DNA of 64,000 nt from Erythrobacter sp. AP23. GTDB lineage: Bacteria; Pseudomonadota; Alphaproteobacteria; Sphingomonadales; Sphingomonadaceae. The DNA lies in NCBI RefSeq assembly GCF_001542855.1, contig NZ_LNBY01000017.1:248001-312000 (forward strand), given 5' to 3'. Of the stretch, positions 34,564-46,577 are shown piece by piece (within the stretch, counting starts at the first letter, position 1; every line of letters begins with the position of its first letter). The translations under genes and the position numbers were made by a program. The notes beneath the pieces are model-generated. The model did not search any database and was not told where the DNA came from. It worked only from the letters and a program-made list of their open reading frames with translations.

Positions 34564-34888
34564 GGAAACGACCGAACCCAAGTTAGTTGATGAGGAAATG
34601 GTGAAGCGCCTGTCCGCGCTTGCCCACGACCATCGGCTGGCAATCTTTCGCGTGCTCGTTCGGGCCGGGACGACCGGACTGTCCGCGGGCAGCATTTCGG
34701 AAAAGCTCGACCTGCCTCCAAGTTCGCTGTCATTCCATATCTCGAATTTGCGCAATGCCGGGCTGGTGAGCGACGAGCGTGTCGGCCGATCCATCGTCTA
34801 CCGTGCCGATTTCACCGCGATGGCGGGGCTGGTGGCCTATCTCAACGAAAACTGCTGCGCCGACGATCCCCTCGGTTCTTGCGCTTGA
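34562..34888 (+). CDS. arsR: ArsR-family metalloregulator
   Basis: 108 residues with the winged-helix core LSALAHDHRLAIFRVLVRAG and recognition helix PPSSLSFHISNLRNAGLV. The Cys cluster is at the C-terminus (ENCCADDPLGSCA) rather than in the DNA-binding helix, where E. coli ArsR has it. C-terminal cysteines are known in other As(III)/MAs(III)-sensing ArsR types. It heads a three-gene operon with arsI and an aquaporin and probably represses it until arsenical binds. Confidence 0.86.
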   Translation: METTEPKLVDEEMVKRLSALAHDHRLAIFRVLVRAGTTGLSAGSISEKLDLPPSSLSFHISNLRNAGLVSDERVGRSIVYRADFTAMAGLVAYLNENCCADDPLGSCA

Positions 34889-34907
34889 TCGTTCAGGAGA
34901 AATTCCC

Positions 34908-35330
34908 ATGCGTATTCACATCAGCCTGACGGCAGAAGATCTCGACGCTGCCAGGGCTTTCTATACGGCTCTTTTCGATCACTCGCCGACGTTGGAACGC
35001 GAGGGCTATCTCCAATGGCTGCTCGACGAGCCGCGGGTCAACTTCGTGGTCGAGAAAGGCTGCGGCACGCCGGGACTCTCGCATCTCGGTGTCCAGGCCG
35101 AGAGCGAAGGCGAACTCGACACCCAGTTCGCACGCGTTGCCAATACGCACGCCGCAGTGATCGACGAGGGCGAGACCCAATGCTGTTACGCGCGCTCGAC
35201 CAAGAACTGGACCAGCGATCCGTCGGGCATACGCTGGGAGAGTTTCCTGACGCACGAGCGCACCGGCGATTATGGCCAAGCCTTCGTTCCCGAAACCGAT
35301 AAGGGCGCGGTGGCGAATGGCTGCTGTTGA
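34908..35330 (+). CDS. arsI: ArsI/CadI-type C-As lyase (VOC-fold dioxygenase)
   Basis: 140 residues from MRIHISLTAED with AGGAGA upstream. Vicinal-oxygen-chelate fold. Candidate Fe(II) ligands are His4, His59 and Glu111. The substrate-binding cysteine pair Cys92-Cys93 lies in the family-specific GETQCCYARSTKNW loop, followed by TSDPSGIRWE. ArsI enzymes cleave methylarsenite to arsenite. A further Cys pair ends the protein (NGCC). Lies 19 nt after arsR and overlaps the aquaporin gene by 14 nt. Confidence 0.87.
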   Translation: MRIHISLTAEDLDAARAFYTALFDHSPTLEREGYLQWLLDEPRVNFVVEKGCGTPGLSHLGVQAESEGELDTQFARVANTHAAVIDEGETQCCYARSTKNWTSDPSGIRWESFLTHERTGDYGQAFVPETDKGAVANGCC

Positions 35331-36009
35331 AGCGGAGCCGTCCTCGCTCCATCGCCAACTCGGTGCCGAGGCGCTCGGCAGTTTTTTCCTCTTTGCAACC
35401 GTCGTCGGCTCCGGGATTATGGGAGAGGCGCTGGCGGACGGTAACATCGCCATAGCATTGCTGGGCAACACGATCGCCACCGGTGCGATCCTGTTTGTGC
35501 TGATCGCCGCGCTTGCGCCGGTATCGGGCGCGCACTTCAATCCGGCGGTTACGCTGGTCTTCGCGCTGCGGCGGGAGATCCCCCTAGGTGCTGCCTTGCT
35601 GTTCGTGGCGGCGCAACTGGCGGGGGGCATGATCGGCGTGTGGACCGCGCACGTCATGTTCGATGCGCCGGTGTTCCAGTTGAGCGAGAACATCCGGACC
35701 GGCCGGGGGCAATGGTTGGGCGAGGGGATCGCCACTTTCGGCCTGCTGTTCACGATCCTCGGTTGCCTGCGCTCGCGCCCCGACTGGGTGGCGCCGGGAG
35801 TGGGGCTGTTCATCGCGGCAGGCTATTGGTTTACCAGTTCGACCAGCTTCGCCAATCCGGCGATCACCGTGGGGCGCGCCTTCACCAACAGCTTTTCGGG
35901 CATCGCGCCAGCCGACGTTCTCGGCTTCGTCCTCGCGCAATTCGCCGGCGCCATTCTCGCCTGGCTCGCCTGCCGCTGGCTGTTCGCCGAAAATCAGCGA
36001 TTGCAATAG
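35317..36009 (+). CDS. Aquaglyceroporin/MIP family channel in arsenic operon (AqpS-like)
   Basis: 230 residues from MAAVEAEPSS. Six membrane helices with both half-helix motifs: HFNPAVT (NPA 75-77) and FANPAITVGRAFT (NPA 180-182). In alphaproteobacteria such channels replace ArsB and let trivalent arsenicals leave the cell. Being directly behind arsI fits a route in which methylarsenite is demethylated and arsenite exits. The frame also opens earlier (35272) inside arsI, but 35317 matches family N-termini. Confidence 0.85.
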   Translation: MAAVEAEPSSLHRQLGAEALGSFFLFATVVGSGIMGEALADGNIAIALLGNTIATGAILFVLIAALAPVSGAHFNPAVTLVFALRREIPLGAALLFVAAQLAGGMIGVWTAHVMFDAPVFQLSENIRTGRGQWLGEGIATFGLLFTILGCLRSRPDWVAPGVGLFIAAGYWFTSSTSFANPAITVGRAFTNSFSGIAPADVLGFVLAQFAGAILAWLACRWLFAENQRLQ

Positions 36010-36128
36010 CGTCTGGCCCCGACTATATCGCTGCTCATCCCGACATTGTCGCGACACTGGAGGGGCTGGCGCCGCGAGGGGCCGGCACGAAACGCCATTG
36101 TCGCATCAGGTGCGTATTTGGAGACTGA

Positions 36129-36686
36129 ATGGCCGATCTGGACCGCTTGACCGAAGTGATCGAACCCGAGGCGAAGGCGCTCGGTTTCGAACTCGTGCGG
36201 GTCAAGATGATGCCTTCCGAAGCCGGCGATGGCGGGGAGGCGCTGCAGATCATGGCCGAGGATCCCGCCACCGGCCAGCTGGTGATCGAACAATGCGCCG
36301 CGCTCTCGCGCCGCGTATCCGAGCGGATCGACGTTATCGAGGAAGCCGGTGAAGTCCTCATCGAAGGCGCCTACCACCTCGAAGTCTCCTCGCCCGGCAT
36401 CGACCGCCCCCTTACCCGTGCGAAGGATTTCGCCGACTGGGCCGGGCACGAAGCCAAGGTCTCGATGGCCAAGGGCTATGACGGCCAGCGTAGCCTGCGC
36501 GGCGAACTCAAGGGCATCGATGGCGAGATGGTTACGATCGATGACCGCAAGGCGGGGGAGGTTTCCGTCCCTCGCGACCAGATCCACTCGGCGAAACTCG
36601 TTCTGACCGACGAGCTGATCGCCGCCACCCAGCCGCTCGATACGAGCGGTGCCGAAGACATCGAAGAAGAAAAGGCAGACGACTGA
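36129..36686 (+). CDS. rimP: Ribosome maturation factor RimP
   Basis: 185 residues, GGAG eight nt before the ATG. N-terminal domain with LGFELVRVKM and HLEVSSPGIDRPLTRAKDF, the RimP signature, then an SH3-like C-terminal domain. Needed for 30S subunit maturation. First gene of the rimP-nusA-ylxR-infB operon; stop and nusA start overlap (TGATG). Confidence 0.94.
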   Translation: MADLDRLTEVIEPEAKALGFELVRVKMMPSEAGDGGEALQIMAEDPATGQLVIEQCAALSRRVSERIDVIEEAGEVLIEGAYHLEVSSPGIDRPLTRAKDFADWAGHEAKVSMAKGYDGQRSLRGELKGIDGEMVTIDDRKAGEVSVPRDQIHSAKLVLTDELIAATQPLDTSGAEDIEEEKADD

Positions 36687-38347
36687 TGGCCAGTGCCATT
36701 TCCGCCAACAAGGCTGAACTCCTCGCGATCGCAAACTCGGTCGCCTCGGAAAAGATGATCGACAAGGCGATCGTCATCGAGGCGATGGAAGAAGCGATCC
36801 AGAAATCTGCCCGCAACCGTTACGGCGCGGAGAACGATATCCGCGCCAAGCTCGATCCGCAAACCGGCGATCTGCGTCTGTGGCGCGTCGTCGAGGTCGT
36901 GGAAGAGGTCGAGGACTACTTCAAGCAGGTCGATCTCAAGGCCGCGCAGAAGCTCCAGGACGATGCCAAGATCGGCGACTTCATCGTCGATCCGCTACCG
37001 CCGGTCGATCTTGGCCGCATCGACGCGCAGAGCGCCAAGCAGGTGATCTTCCAGAAGGTCCGCGATGCCGAGCGTGAACGCCAGTACGAGGAATTCAAGG
37101 ACCGCGCGGGCGAAGTCATCACCGGCGTGATCAAGTCGGTCGAATTCGGCCACGTGATCGTCAATCTCGGCCGTGCCGAAGGTGTTATCCGCCGCGACCA
37201 GCAGATCCCGCGCGAAGCCGCCCGTGTCGGCGAGCGCGTCCGCGCGCTGATCACCAAGGTCGAGCGCAACAACCGCGGCCCGCAGATCTTCTTGTCTCGC
37301 GCGCACCCCGACTTCATGCGCAAGCTGTTCGCGCAGGAAGTGCCCGAAATCTACGACGGCATCATCGAGATCAAGGCCGCCGCCCGCGATCCGGGCAGCC
37401 GCGCCAAGATCGGCGTGATCAGCCATGACAGCTCGATCGATCCTGTCGGCGCCTGCGTCGGTATGAAGGGCAGCCGCGTGCAGGCCGTCGTGCAGGAACT
37501 GCAGGGCGAGAAGATCGACATCATACCCTGGTCTGAAGATGGCGCGACCTTCATCGTCAACGCGCTTCAGCCAGCCACCGTCAGCCGCGTCGTCCTCGAC
37601 GAGGAAGACGGCCGCATCGAAGTCGTCGTGCCCGACGACCAGCTTTCGCTCGCCATCGGTCGCCGCGGCCAGAACGTGCGTCTCGCCAGCCAGCTGACCG
37701 GCAACCAGATCGACATCATGACCGAGGAAGAAGCCTCGGAGAAGCGCCAGAAGGAATTCGCCGAGCGCTCGAAGATGTTCGAAGAGGAACTCGACGTCGA
37801 CGAAACGCTGTCGCAGCTGCTCGTCGCCGAAGGCTTCGCCGAGCTGGAAGAAGTCGCCTATGTCGAGCTGGAAGAACTCGCCGGCATCGAAGGCTTCGAC
37901 GAAGAACTGGCCGAGGAACTGCAGAGCCGTGCAAAGGAAGCGATCGATCGCCAGGAAGCCGCGCACCGCGAGGCGCGCCGTGAACTCGGCGTCGAGGACG
38001 ATCTCGCAGAGCTGCCGCACTTGACCGAGGCCATGCTGGTCACGCTGGGCAAGGCCGGGCTCAAGACGCTCGACGACGTGGCGGACCTCGCCACCGACGA
38101 GCTGATCCAGAAGAAGCGCGAAGCCCCGCGTCGCCGCAACAATGCCGATGGCCCGCCGATGCGGCGCCCCTCGGTCCGCGAGCAGGACAAGGGTGGCGTG
38201 CTGGGCGAATACGGCCTGACCGAAGAGCAGGGCAACGAGATCATCATGGCTGCCCGCGCGCATTGGTTCGAAGACGAAGAGGAAGCTCCGGCCCCTGCCG
38301 AGACGACCGACACGCAGGAGGCCGCCGATGCGGACTCCACCCAATGA
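36686..38347 (+). CDS. nusA: Transcription termination/antitermination protein NusA
   Basis: 553 residues. N-terminal RNA-polymerase-binding domain (1-125), S1 domain (about 135-200, [21 protein letters not shown]), two KH domains (about 205-345, with [19 protein letters not shown] and [15 protein letters not shown]), and an acidic helix-hairpin-helix C-terminal part, normal for alphaproteobacteria. Couples transcription pausing, termination and translation. Overlaps ylxR by 20 nt. Confidence 0.97.
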   Translation: MASAISANKAELLAIANSVASEKMIDKAIVIEAMEEAIQKSARNRYGAENDIRAKLDPQTGDLRLWRVVEVVEEVEDYFKQVDLKAAQKLQDDAKIGDFIVDPLPPVDLGRIDAQSAKQVIFQKVRDAERERQYEEFKDRAGEVITGVIKSVEFGHVIVNLGRAEGVIRRDQQIPREAARVGERVRALITKVERNNRGPQIFLSRAHPDFMRKLFAQEVPEIYDGIIEIKAAARDPGSRAKIGVISHDSSIDPVGACVGMKGSRVQAVVQELQGEKIDIIPWSEDGATFIVNALQPATVSRVVLDEEDGRIEVVVPDDQLSLAIGRRGQNVRLASQLTGNQIDIMTEEEASEKRQKEFAERSKMFEEELDVDETLSQLLVAEGFAELEEVAYVELEELAGIEGFDEELAEELQSRAKEAIDRQEAAHREARRELGVEDDLAELPHLTEAMLVTLGKAGLKTLDDVADLATDELIQKKREAPRRRNNADGPPMRRPSVREQDKGGVLGEYGLTEEQGNEIIMAARAHWFEDEEEAPAPAETTDTQEAADADSTQ

Positions 38348-39068
38348 GCGCCTGACGTCCGACATCGCTGAAACCCCGCGGCCCCGTAAAGCGGAGCCCG
38401 TCAAGTCCTGTCCGGAACGGCGCTGCATCCTTTCCGGAAAGACGGCGCCGCGCGAAACACTCGTCCGGCTGGTCGCTTCGCCGGCAGGTCTGGTCCTGCC
38501 CGACGCACAGGAAAAGGCGCCCGGTCGCGGTGCCTGGATCGGCGTTTCGCGCGAGGAACTCGCCGAGGCGCAGGCTGCCGGTAAGCTGAAGGGTGCGCTG
38601 TCGCGGTCCTTCAAGAGTGGCGAGCTCGAATTGCCCTCTACATTGCCGCAGATGGTCGAGGATGCGCTGACCCGCACCTTGCTCGACCGGCTGGGGCTCG
38701 AAATGCGCGTGGGAAGCCTTATCTTGGGGACCCAGCGCATTGCCGAAGCAGCGCGCGGCGGGGCGATTACCCTGCTGCTACATGCCAGCGACGCGAGCGA
38801 GGATGGACGCAAGAAGCTCGACCAGGCCTGGCGCGTCGGGCGCGAGGCGGAAGGATCGGGCGAGCGCGGTCTCGAACTCCCTCTGGACCGGAACGCTTTG
38901 TCTGTGGCATTGGGCCGCGACAATGTCGTCCACTTGGCGCTGGCCGACGATGCATCGGCCGCCAGGGTCATCAAGCCCCTGACGCGCCTCATGCATTATC
39001 TGGGGCACACCTTCCCGGCCGGCACGGCTCGCGCGGATCTGCGCGCCGACGACGATTTGAACGATTGA
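38328..39068 (+). CDS. YlxR (DUF448) protein with C-terminal L7Ae-like domain
   Basis: 246 residues. YlxR domain about 25-105 with CPERRCILSGKTAPRETLVRLV and PGRGAWIGVSREEL. After a linker, an L7Ae-type RNA-binding domain about 120-235 (LILGTQRIAEAARGGAITLLLHASDAS). This fused form is usual in alphaproteobacteria, while firmicutes encode the two parts separately. Probably an RNA-binding partner of NusA/IF2 functions. Confidence 0.88.
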   Translation: MRTPPNERLTSDIAETPRPRKAEPVKSCPERRCILSGKTAPRETLVRLVASPAGLVLPDAQEKAPGRGAWIGVSREELAEAQAAGKLKGALSRSFKSGELELPSTLPQMVEDALTRTLLDRLGLEMRVGSLILGTQRIAEAARGGAITLLLHASDASEDGRKKLDQAWRVGREAEGSGERGLELPLDRNALSVALGRDNVVHLALADDASAARVIKPLTRLMHYLGHTFPAGTARADLRADDDLND

Positions 39069-39089
39069 GACGAAGAGAAACGAGCAAGA

Positions 39090-41600
<2,511 letters not shown>

Positions 41601-41617
41601 GCGGGGGCTGAGGACGT

Positions 41618-42049
41618 ATGGCGAGAATCTACGAACGCAGGCGCTCGCCTTCGTCCGAGCTCATGGGCAGCGAGTTCGTCTCTTTCGACGCAGAGAAGGG
41701 CGAACTCACCTGTCGCTATACCCCGCCGCCAAGCTTCGCTTCCCCGCGCGGCGCGGTGCAGGGCGGGCTGATCGCGGGTTTCCTCGACGAGGTGATGGGC
41801 GGCGCGTTGTTGGCTGTCACCGAAGCGCGATTTGGTGAGACCGAACAGCGCCTGCCGCTCAACCTCGATATGAACCTCACTTTCCTGCGCATGGTCCCGA
41901 TGGAAACCATCACCGCCAAGGGGCGCGTGGTGAAGGCCGGCAAGCGGGTGGCCTTTCTCGAAGGCGAATTGCTCGACAAAGAGGGCAACCTCCTCGCGCG
42001 CGCAACGTCCAGCGCCATTCCCACGCCCGTACCCGGAGTGAACGATTGA
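41618..42049 (+). CDS. PaaI-family hotdog thioesterase, copy 1
   Basis: 143 residues. Hotdog core with [28 protein letters not shown], the PaaI/YdiI-type active-site region with Asp at the helix, then LNLDMNLTFLRMVPMETITAKGRVVK. Hydrolyses an unidentified acyl-CoA. Directly downstream of infB and coupled to a paralogue by a TGATG junction. Confidence 0.82.
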   Translation: MARIYERRRSPSSELMGSEFVSFDAEKGELTCRYTPPPSFASPRGAVQGGLIAGFLDEVMGGALLAVTEARFGETEQRLPLNLDMNLTFLRMVPMETITAKGRVVKAGKRVAFLEGELLDKEGNLLARATSSAIPTPVPGVND

Positions 42050-42459
42050 TGATTTCGGAACAGGCGCTGGCCGCACCGCATGCGGAAACGATGGGCGTCC
42101 AATTCGATCGTTTCGACAAGGAGCGTGAAGAGATAACCTTGCGCTTCCGCGCGCCGGAAAGCTTCGTCACGCCGCGCGGCAGCGTGCAGGGCGGACTGGT
42201 CGCGGGCTTTCTCGACGAGGTCATGGGCTGGGCGCATGTCTGGGCGACAGACCAGGCCGAAGCGCCGCTCAATCTCGAAATCTCGATGAGCTTGCTCAAG
42301 CCGGTGATGGCAGGACCGCTTATCGGCAAGGGTCGTGTCGTGCGCCGCGGGCGCAAGGTGATCTTCCTCGAAGGCGAGCTGTTCGACGAGGCGGGCAAGC
42401 TGCTCGCCCGTGCCACCAGCACCGCCATTCCCACGCCGCGTCCGACCGGAGAAAGCTGA
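42049..42459 (+). CDS. PaaI-family hotdog thioesterase, copy 2
   Basis: 136 residues. The same core as the preceding gene ([68 protein letters not shown]) and the same IPTP ending, so the two are tandem duplicates. Its ATG overlaps the first copy's TGA, and its own TGA overlaps the rbfA start. Placed inside an otherwise translation-dedicated operon. Confidence 0.82.
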   Translation: MISEQALAAPHAETMGVQFDRFDKEREEITLRFRAPESFVTPRGSVQGGLVAGFLDEVMGWAHVWATDQAEAPLNLEISMSLLKPVMAGPLIGKGRVVRRGRKVIFLEGELFDEAGKLLARATSTAIPTPRPTGES

Positions 42460-42860
42460 TGGCCCACAACCGATCCACCCCCGAACAGCAATCGGTCCGC
42501 GTCCTCAAGGTGGGTGAGCGCGTGCGACATATCCTTTCCGAACTGCTCGCACGCGGCGAGGCGCATGACGATGTGCTCTCGGCCAGCAATATCGCGGTGA
42601 CCGAAGTACGGATGACGCCGGACCTGCGCAATGCGAAAGCCTATGTGAAGCCCTTGCTGGGCGAGGACGAGGCCGTGGTGCTCAAGGCGCTGCGGACCAA
42701 CACGGCTTTCTTCCAGAAAGAGGTCGCCCAGCGCCTCGGCCTCAAATTCGCGCCGCGCCTCAATTTCCAGCCCGATGAGAGCTTCGACGAAGCCGACCGG
42801 ATCGAGAAGCTGCTCAACGACCCCAAGGTTGTACGCGATCTCGACGATGACGAAGGGTGA
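42459..42860 (+). CDS. rbfA: Ribosome-binding factor A
   Basis: 133 residues, KH-like fold with [43 protein letters not shown] and [20 protein letters not shown] 16S rRNA maturation and cold-adaptation factor. Last gene of the operon; ends 3 nt from the convergent YceI gene. Confidence 0.95.
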   Translation: MAHNRSTPEQQSVRVLKVGERVRHILSELLARGEAHDDVLSASNIAVTEVRMTPDLRNAKAYVKPLLGEDEAVVLKALRTNTAFFQKEVAQRLGLKFAPRLNFQPDESFDEADRIEKLLNDPKVVRDLDDDEG

Positions 42861-42863
42861 CGA

Positions 42864-43439
42864 TCAGCCCGGCACCATCCGCGCACGCAAGCTGATGTCG
42901 ACCTTGTTGCCGACGATGATCTGGTAGCTCGTCATCCCGTAGTCGCGGCGATCGATCGTCATCTCACCGGTGAAGCCGATCGCCTCTCCGGGCGAAGCGG
43001 TGAGCGGATCCCGGTCGAATTCCACTTCGAGAACCTGCGGCAGGGTCACCCCGCGCGCCGTCAGCTCGCCTGCTACAATCCCACGTGTCGCGCTCTCGAG
43101 ATTCAGCGAGCGACCGACGAAGCGTATTTCCGGATAGCGCTCGACCCAGAAGAACTTCTCACCGCGCAGGCGCCTGAGCGTAGTGCGATCCGGCGCCTCG
43201 AGCGCCGTGGCGTCGAAGGTCACATCGATCACCGCGCGTTCGGGCTCTCCCGGAACGATCTGGACGGTGCCTTCCATCTCCGGAAAGCGCGCCGTCTTGC
43301 TGGCCAGTCCGAAGAACGCGACTTTCGCCGTAACGTCGCTTCCCATGGCATCGAGCGTGAAACTGAGCGGAGCGGCGGTGTTCGCAAGCGCAAACAGCGC
43401 TAGCCACGGCAGCAGGACCAGGCGGATGGGCCACGACAT
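42864..43439 (-). CDS. YceI family periplasmic lipid-binding-type protein
   Basis: 191 residues with a signal peptide ending near TAAPLSF. YceI lipocalin-like beta-barrel: FTLDAMGSDVTAKVAFFGL, a PEIRFVGRSL strand and the FTGEMTIDRRDYGM motif. Members bind polyisoprenoids or similar lipids in the periplasm. Converges with rbfA, 3 nt apart. Confidence 0.85.
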   Translation of the reverse strand: MSWPIRLVLLPWLALFALANTAAPLSFTLDAMGSDVTAKVAFFGLASKTARFPEMEGTVQIVPGEPERAVIDVTFDATALEAPDRTTLRRLRGEKFFWVERYPEIRFVGRSLNLESATRGIVAGELTARGVTLPQVLEVEFDRDPLTASPGEAIGFTGEMTIDRRDYGMTSYQIIVGNKVDISLRARMVPG

Positions 43440-43516
43440 TCGGGTCTCCCTCCCTTCCTATACGGACGAGGGAGCCCGATGGTTACGCCCGGCGAATGAA
43501 TCGGGCGTCGCGCCCG

Positions 43517-45136
43517 TCAGTTCGCCGGCTGGATTTCGGCGACTGCCGCGGTCGGCGCTTCCATGAACACCTCTGCCCCCGGACCAAGCGGCAGGTCGAG
43601 CACCACCCAGCCGATGGTCATGGCAAGGCCGGAAATCAGCAGCCCGACCGAATAGGGCAGCATGGTCGCAGCCAGGCTGCCGAGGCCGAAGTCCTTCTGC
43701 CAGCGTTGGCAGAAGATCAGGATCAGCGGGAAATAGACCATCAGCGGAGTGATGATGTTGGTCGCCCCGTCACCCACGCGATAGGCGGCAGTGGCCATTT
43801 CGGGAGTTATGCCAAGCAGCATCAGCATCGGCACCAGCACGGGCGAGAGCAGCGCCCACTTGGCGCTGGCCGAACCGACGAAGATGTTGAGCAGCGCCGA
43901 GACGAGGATGATCGCGGCCAGCAGCGCCCATGCGGGCAACCCGCTGTTGCCGAGGAAATCGGCGCCGTTGACCGCCAGGATCAGGCCGAGATTCGACCAG
44001 GCGAACATGGCGACAAAATGCGCCGCGGCGAAGGCCAGGACGAGATAATAGGCGAGGTCCTCCATCGCGCCGGCCATCATCTTCACGAGATCGCGATGGT
44101 CCCCGATCGTGCCCGCCGCCTTGCCATAGGCCCAGCCAGCAAGAAGGAACAGCAGGAAGAAGCCGGCGACGAGGCTCTGGTAGAAGGGCGTCAACCGGGC
44201 CTCGGCCGAGGCTTCCTCGTCGATCAGCGGGGTGCCCGGCCCCAGCGTGAAGAACAGCCACAGGCCGACGACGAAGAGCACGGCCAGCCCGGCCCAGCGC
44301 AGGCCCTTGCGCTCGCCCTCGCTCAGCGCGCGATCGCCATCGGACACTTCGCCCTGCTGCTCGGGCGACACGGCATTGCCCGCCATCTCGGGGTTCCAGG
44401 GCCCCAGGCGCGGCTCGATGATCTTGTCGGTCACCCACCAGATCACCGGCAGGAAGACGAAGGTCATCGCGGCGATGAAGTACCAATTGCCCGCGATGTT
44501 GGCGGTAAAGTCGCCGAAGACTGTTTCGACCGCTGCCTCGGTTATCCCGAACAACAGCGCGTCGAGCTGGCCGGGCAGGAGATTGGCCGAAAAGCCGCCC
44601 GAAACGCCCGCGAATGCGGCCGCGATGCCCGCCACAGGGTGTCGCCCAGCGGCGTGAAAGATGATGCCCGCCAGCGGGATCAACACCACATAGGCGGCGT
44701 CGGCGGCCAGATTGCCCATCATGCCGACCAGCGTGACGATGGGTGTCAGCAGGAAAGTGGGTGCATTGCGCACGCCGGCGCGCATGGCGGTGCCGAACAG
44801 GCCGGCGCGTTCGGCGACGCCTGCACCGAGCATGACAACGAGCACGTAGCCGAGCGGATGGAAGTGGGTGAAGGTCTCGGGCATGTCGACCCACAGCCGC
44901 TGGATATTCTCCGCGCTGAGCAGGCTGACCGCGCTGATGATCGTGGCCGCCCCCGTATCGGGATCGACTTCGGTAGGATGCGCGGCCGATAGGCCAGCAA
45001 GGCTGGCGAGCACCGAAATGACGACGAGGATCGCGATCAGCCAGAAGAACAAAAAGACCGGATCGGGCAGCTTGTTGCCGCTCCTTTCGATCCAGCCGAG
45101 AATTCCGTTCTGTGTCGCGCCAGTCGCTTCCGCCAT
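43517..45136 (-). CDS. AbgT family transporter
   Basis: 539 residues from MAEATGATQNGILGWIE (an ATG 48 nt earlier is possible). Starts with the family pattern GWIERSGNKLPDPVFLFFWL, has about 11-13 helices, and contains SANLLPGQLDALLFG and FVGSASAKWALLSPVLVPMLMLLG. AbgT proteins carry p-aminobenzoyl-glutamate or act as sulfonamide exporters using proton motive force. Substrate here unknown. Divergent from tdk. Confidence 0.9.
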   Translation of the reverse strand: MAEATGATQNGILGWIERSGNKLPDPVFLFFWLIAILVVISVLASLAGLSAAHPTEVDPDTGAATIISAVSLLSAENIQRLWVDMPETFTHFHPLGYVLVVMLGAGVAERAGLFGTAMRAGVRNAPTFLLTPIVTLVGMMGNLAADAAYVVLIPLAGIIFHAAGRHPVAGIAAAFAGVSGGFSANLLPGQLDALLFGITEAAVETVFGDFTANIAGNWYFIAAMTFVFLPVIWWVTDKIIEPRLGPWNPEMAGNAVSPEQQGEVSDGDRALSEGERKGLRWAGLAVLFVVGLWLFFTLGPGTPLIDEEASAEARLTPFYQSLVAGFFLLFLLAGWAYGKAAGTIGDHRDLVKMMAGAMEDLAYYLVLAFAAAHFVAMFAWSNLGLILAVNGADFLGNSGLPAWALLAAIILVSALLNIFVGSASAKWALLSPVLVPMLMLLGITPEMATAAYRVGDGATNIITPLMVYFPLILIFCQRWQKDFGLGSLAATMLPYSVGLLISGLAMTIGWVVLDLPLGPGAEVFMEAPTAAVAEIQPAN

Positions 45137-45280
45137 CGCCGTGTCCCTGCCAATTCCTTCTGGATCTTCTGCAGGCGCTACCATTGGTCGTCGCGTCTGT
45201 CGCCATGCTTAACGGTGCTTGTGGAGAAGTGCTGCCGGACAGACTCGCCGGGGTGCGCGAAGGGCGCTAGCGACGGGGCG

Positions 45281-45859
45281 ATGGCGAAGCTCTATTTCTA
45301 CTATGCGAGCATGAATGCGGGCAAGAGCAGCACGCTGCTGCAGACGGCTTTCAACTATGGCGAGCGCGGCATGCGCGTGTCGCTGTGGACGGCAGCGCTC
45401 GACGACCGGCCCGGCTTCGGCGCGATTTCGAGCCGGATCGGCCTGGCGAGCGATGCGCACCGCTATGAGGCGGATACCGACATCGAGGCGCGCGTGCTGG
45501 CCGACCATGGCGAGGACCCGATCGCCTGTGTGCTGGTGGACGAAGCGCAATTCCTCACCACCGAGCAGGTCTGGCAGCTGGCCCGACTGGCCGACGATGC
45601 CGGGATCCCGGTGCTGTGTTACGGCCTGCGCACCGATTTCCAGGGCGAGCTCTTTCCAGGCTCCGCCGCGCTGCTCGGCATTGCCGATGCGCTGGTGGAG
45701 ATGAAGGCGGTATGCGATTGCGGGCGCAAGGCGACGATGAATTTGCGCGTCGATGCCGAGGGCAAGGCGGTCAGCGAGGGCGCGCAGACGGAAATCGGCG
45801 GCAACGATCGCTATGTCGCCATGTGCCGCAAGCATTTCCGCGAAGCGCTGGCGGGCTGA
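45281..45859 (+). CDS. tdk: Thymidine kinase
   Basis: 192 residues from MAKLYFYYASMNAGKSSTLLQT, containing the P-loop. DEAQFLT is the Walker B region, followed by YGLRTDFQGE (lasso). Zinc ligands CDCG and MCRKHF near the C-terminus. Type II TK, salvage of thymidine. The frame continues upstream to 45215, but only this ATG matches the family start. Confidence 0.94.
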   Translation: MAKLYFYYASMNAGKSSTLLQTAFNYGERGMRVSLWTAALDDRPGFGAISSRIGLASDAHRYEADTDIEARVLADHGEDPIACVLVDEAQFLTTEQVWQLARLADDAGIPVLCYGLRTDFQGELFPGSAALLGIADALVEMKAVCDCGRKATMNLRVDAEGKAVSEGAQTEIGGNDRYVAMCRKHFREALAG

Positions 45860-45884
45860 CGCTGCGCTTCCTATCTAGCCCGCC

Positions 45885-46577
45885 ATGACCGAAACGCTCC
45901 TGCTCGCGGTGATCCTGATCCCGTGCCTGATCATTGCCATCGTCTTTCACGAGGTCGCGCATGGCTGGACCGCGCTCGCGCTGGGCGATCCCACCGCCAA
46001 GGAACAGAAGCGCCTCTCGCTCAATCCGATCCGTCACGTCGACCCGATCGGCACGCTGCTGGTGCCGGGTGCGCTGGCGCTGTTCGGCGGGCCGATCTTC
46101 GGCTGGGCCAAGCCGGTTCCGGTACGCGGCGACCGGCTGCGCGACCCGCGCTTCGGCATGGTGGCGGTGGCAGCGGCCGGGCCGGGCACGAACCTGCTGC
46201 TGGCCTTCGTCGGGGCACTGCTGTTCGGCGCCATCTCCGGCGCATTCATAGCCGCCGACAGCATGCCGCCCGAATGGCTGCTGACGGCAGGCGGCATGTT
46301 CATTCTCATCAACGTCTTCCTCGCGCTGTTCAACCTGCTGCCAATCCCGCCCTTCGATGGCTCGCACATCGTCGGTGGTCTGCTGCCGCGCCAATGGGCG
46401 AGCAACTGGCAGAAGCTGCAATCGCTCGGCATGCTCTTTTTCATCGTACTGATCGCGGCAACCTGGGCTTTCCCCGACAGCGGGCTAATCGAGAACACGG
46501 TCCTTCCGCCAGTGCTGTGGTTGCAGGAACGCTATTTCGAGCTTGCCGAATGGGTCGCGCGTGGGATCGCGGCATGA
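45885..46577 (+). CDS. Site-2 protease family membrane metalloprotease (rhomboid-unrelated, M50)
   Basis: 230 residues, about six helices. Zinc site HEVAHGW near residue 22-28 and the third ligand in NLLPIPPFDGSHI. This is the short, PDZ-less 'Zn-dependent protease' group. Intramembrane cleavage of an unknown target. Its TGA overlaps the truB ATG by 4 nt. Confidence 0.88.
   Translation: MTETLLLAVILIPCLIIAIVFHEVAHGWTALALGDPTAKEQKRLSLNPIRHVDPIGTLLVPGALALFGGPIFGWAKPVPVRGDRLRDPRFGMVAVAAAGPGTNLLLAFVGALLFGAISGAFIAADSMPPEWLLTAGGMFILINVFLALFNLLPIPPFDGSHIVGGLLPRQWASNWQKLQSLGMLFFIVLIAATWAFPDSGLIENTVLPPVLWLQERYFELAEWVARGIAA

Noticed and set aside
36995-38992. 665-codon antisense frame over nusA/ylxR
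   Set aside because: Same shadow effect; nusA is certain.
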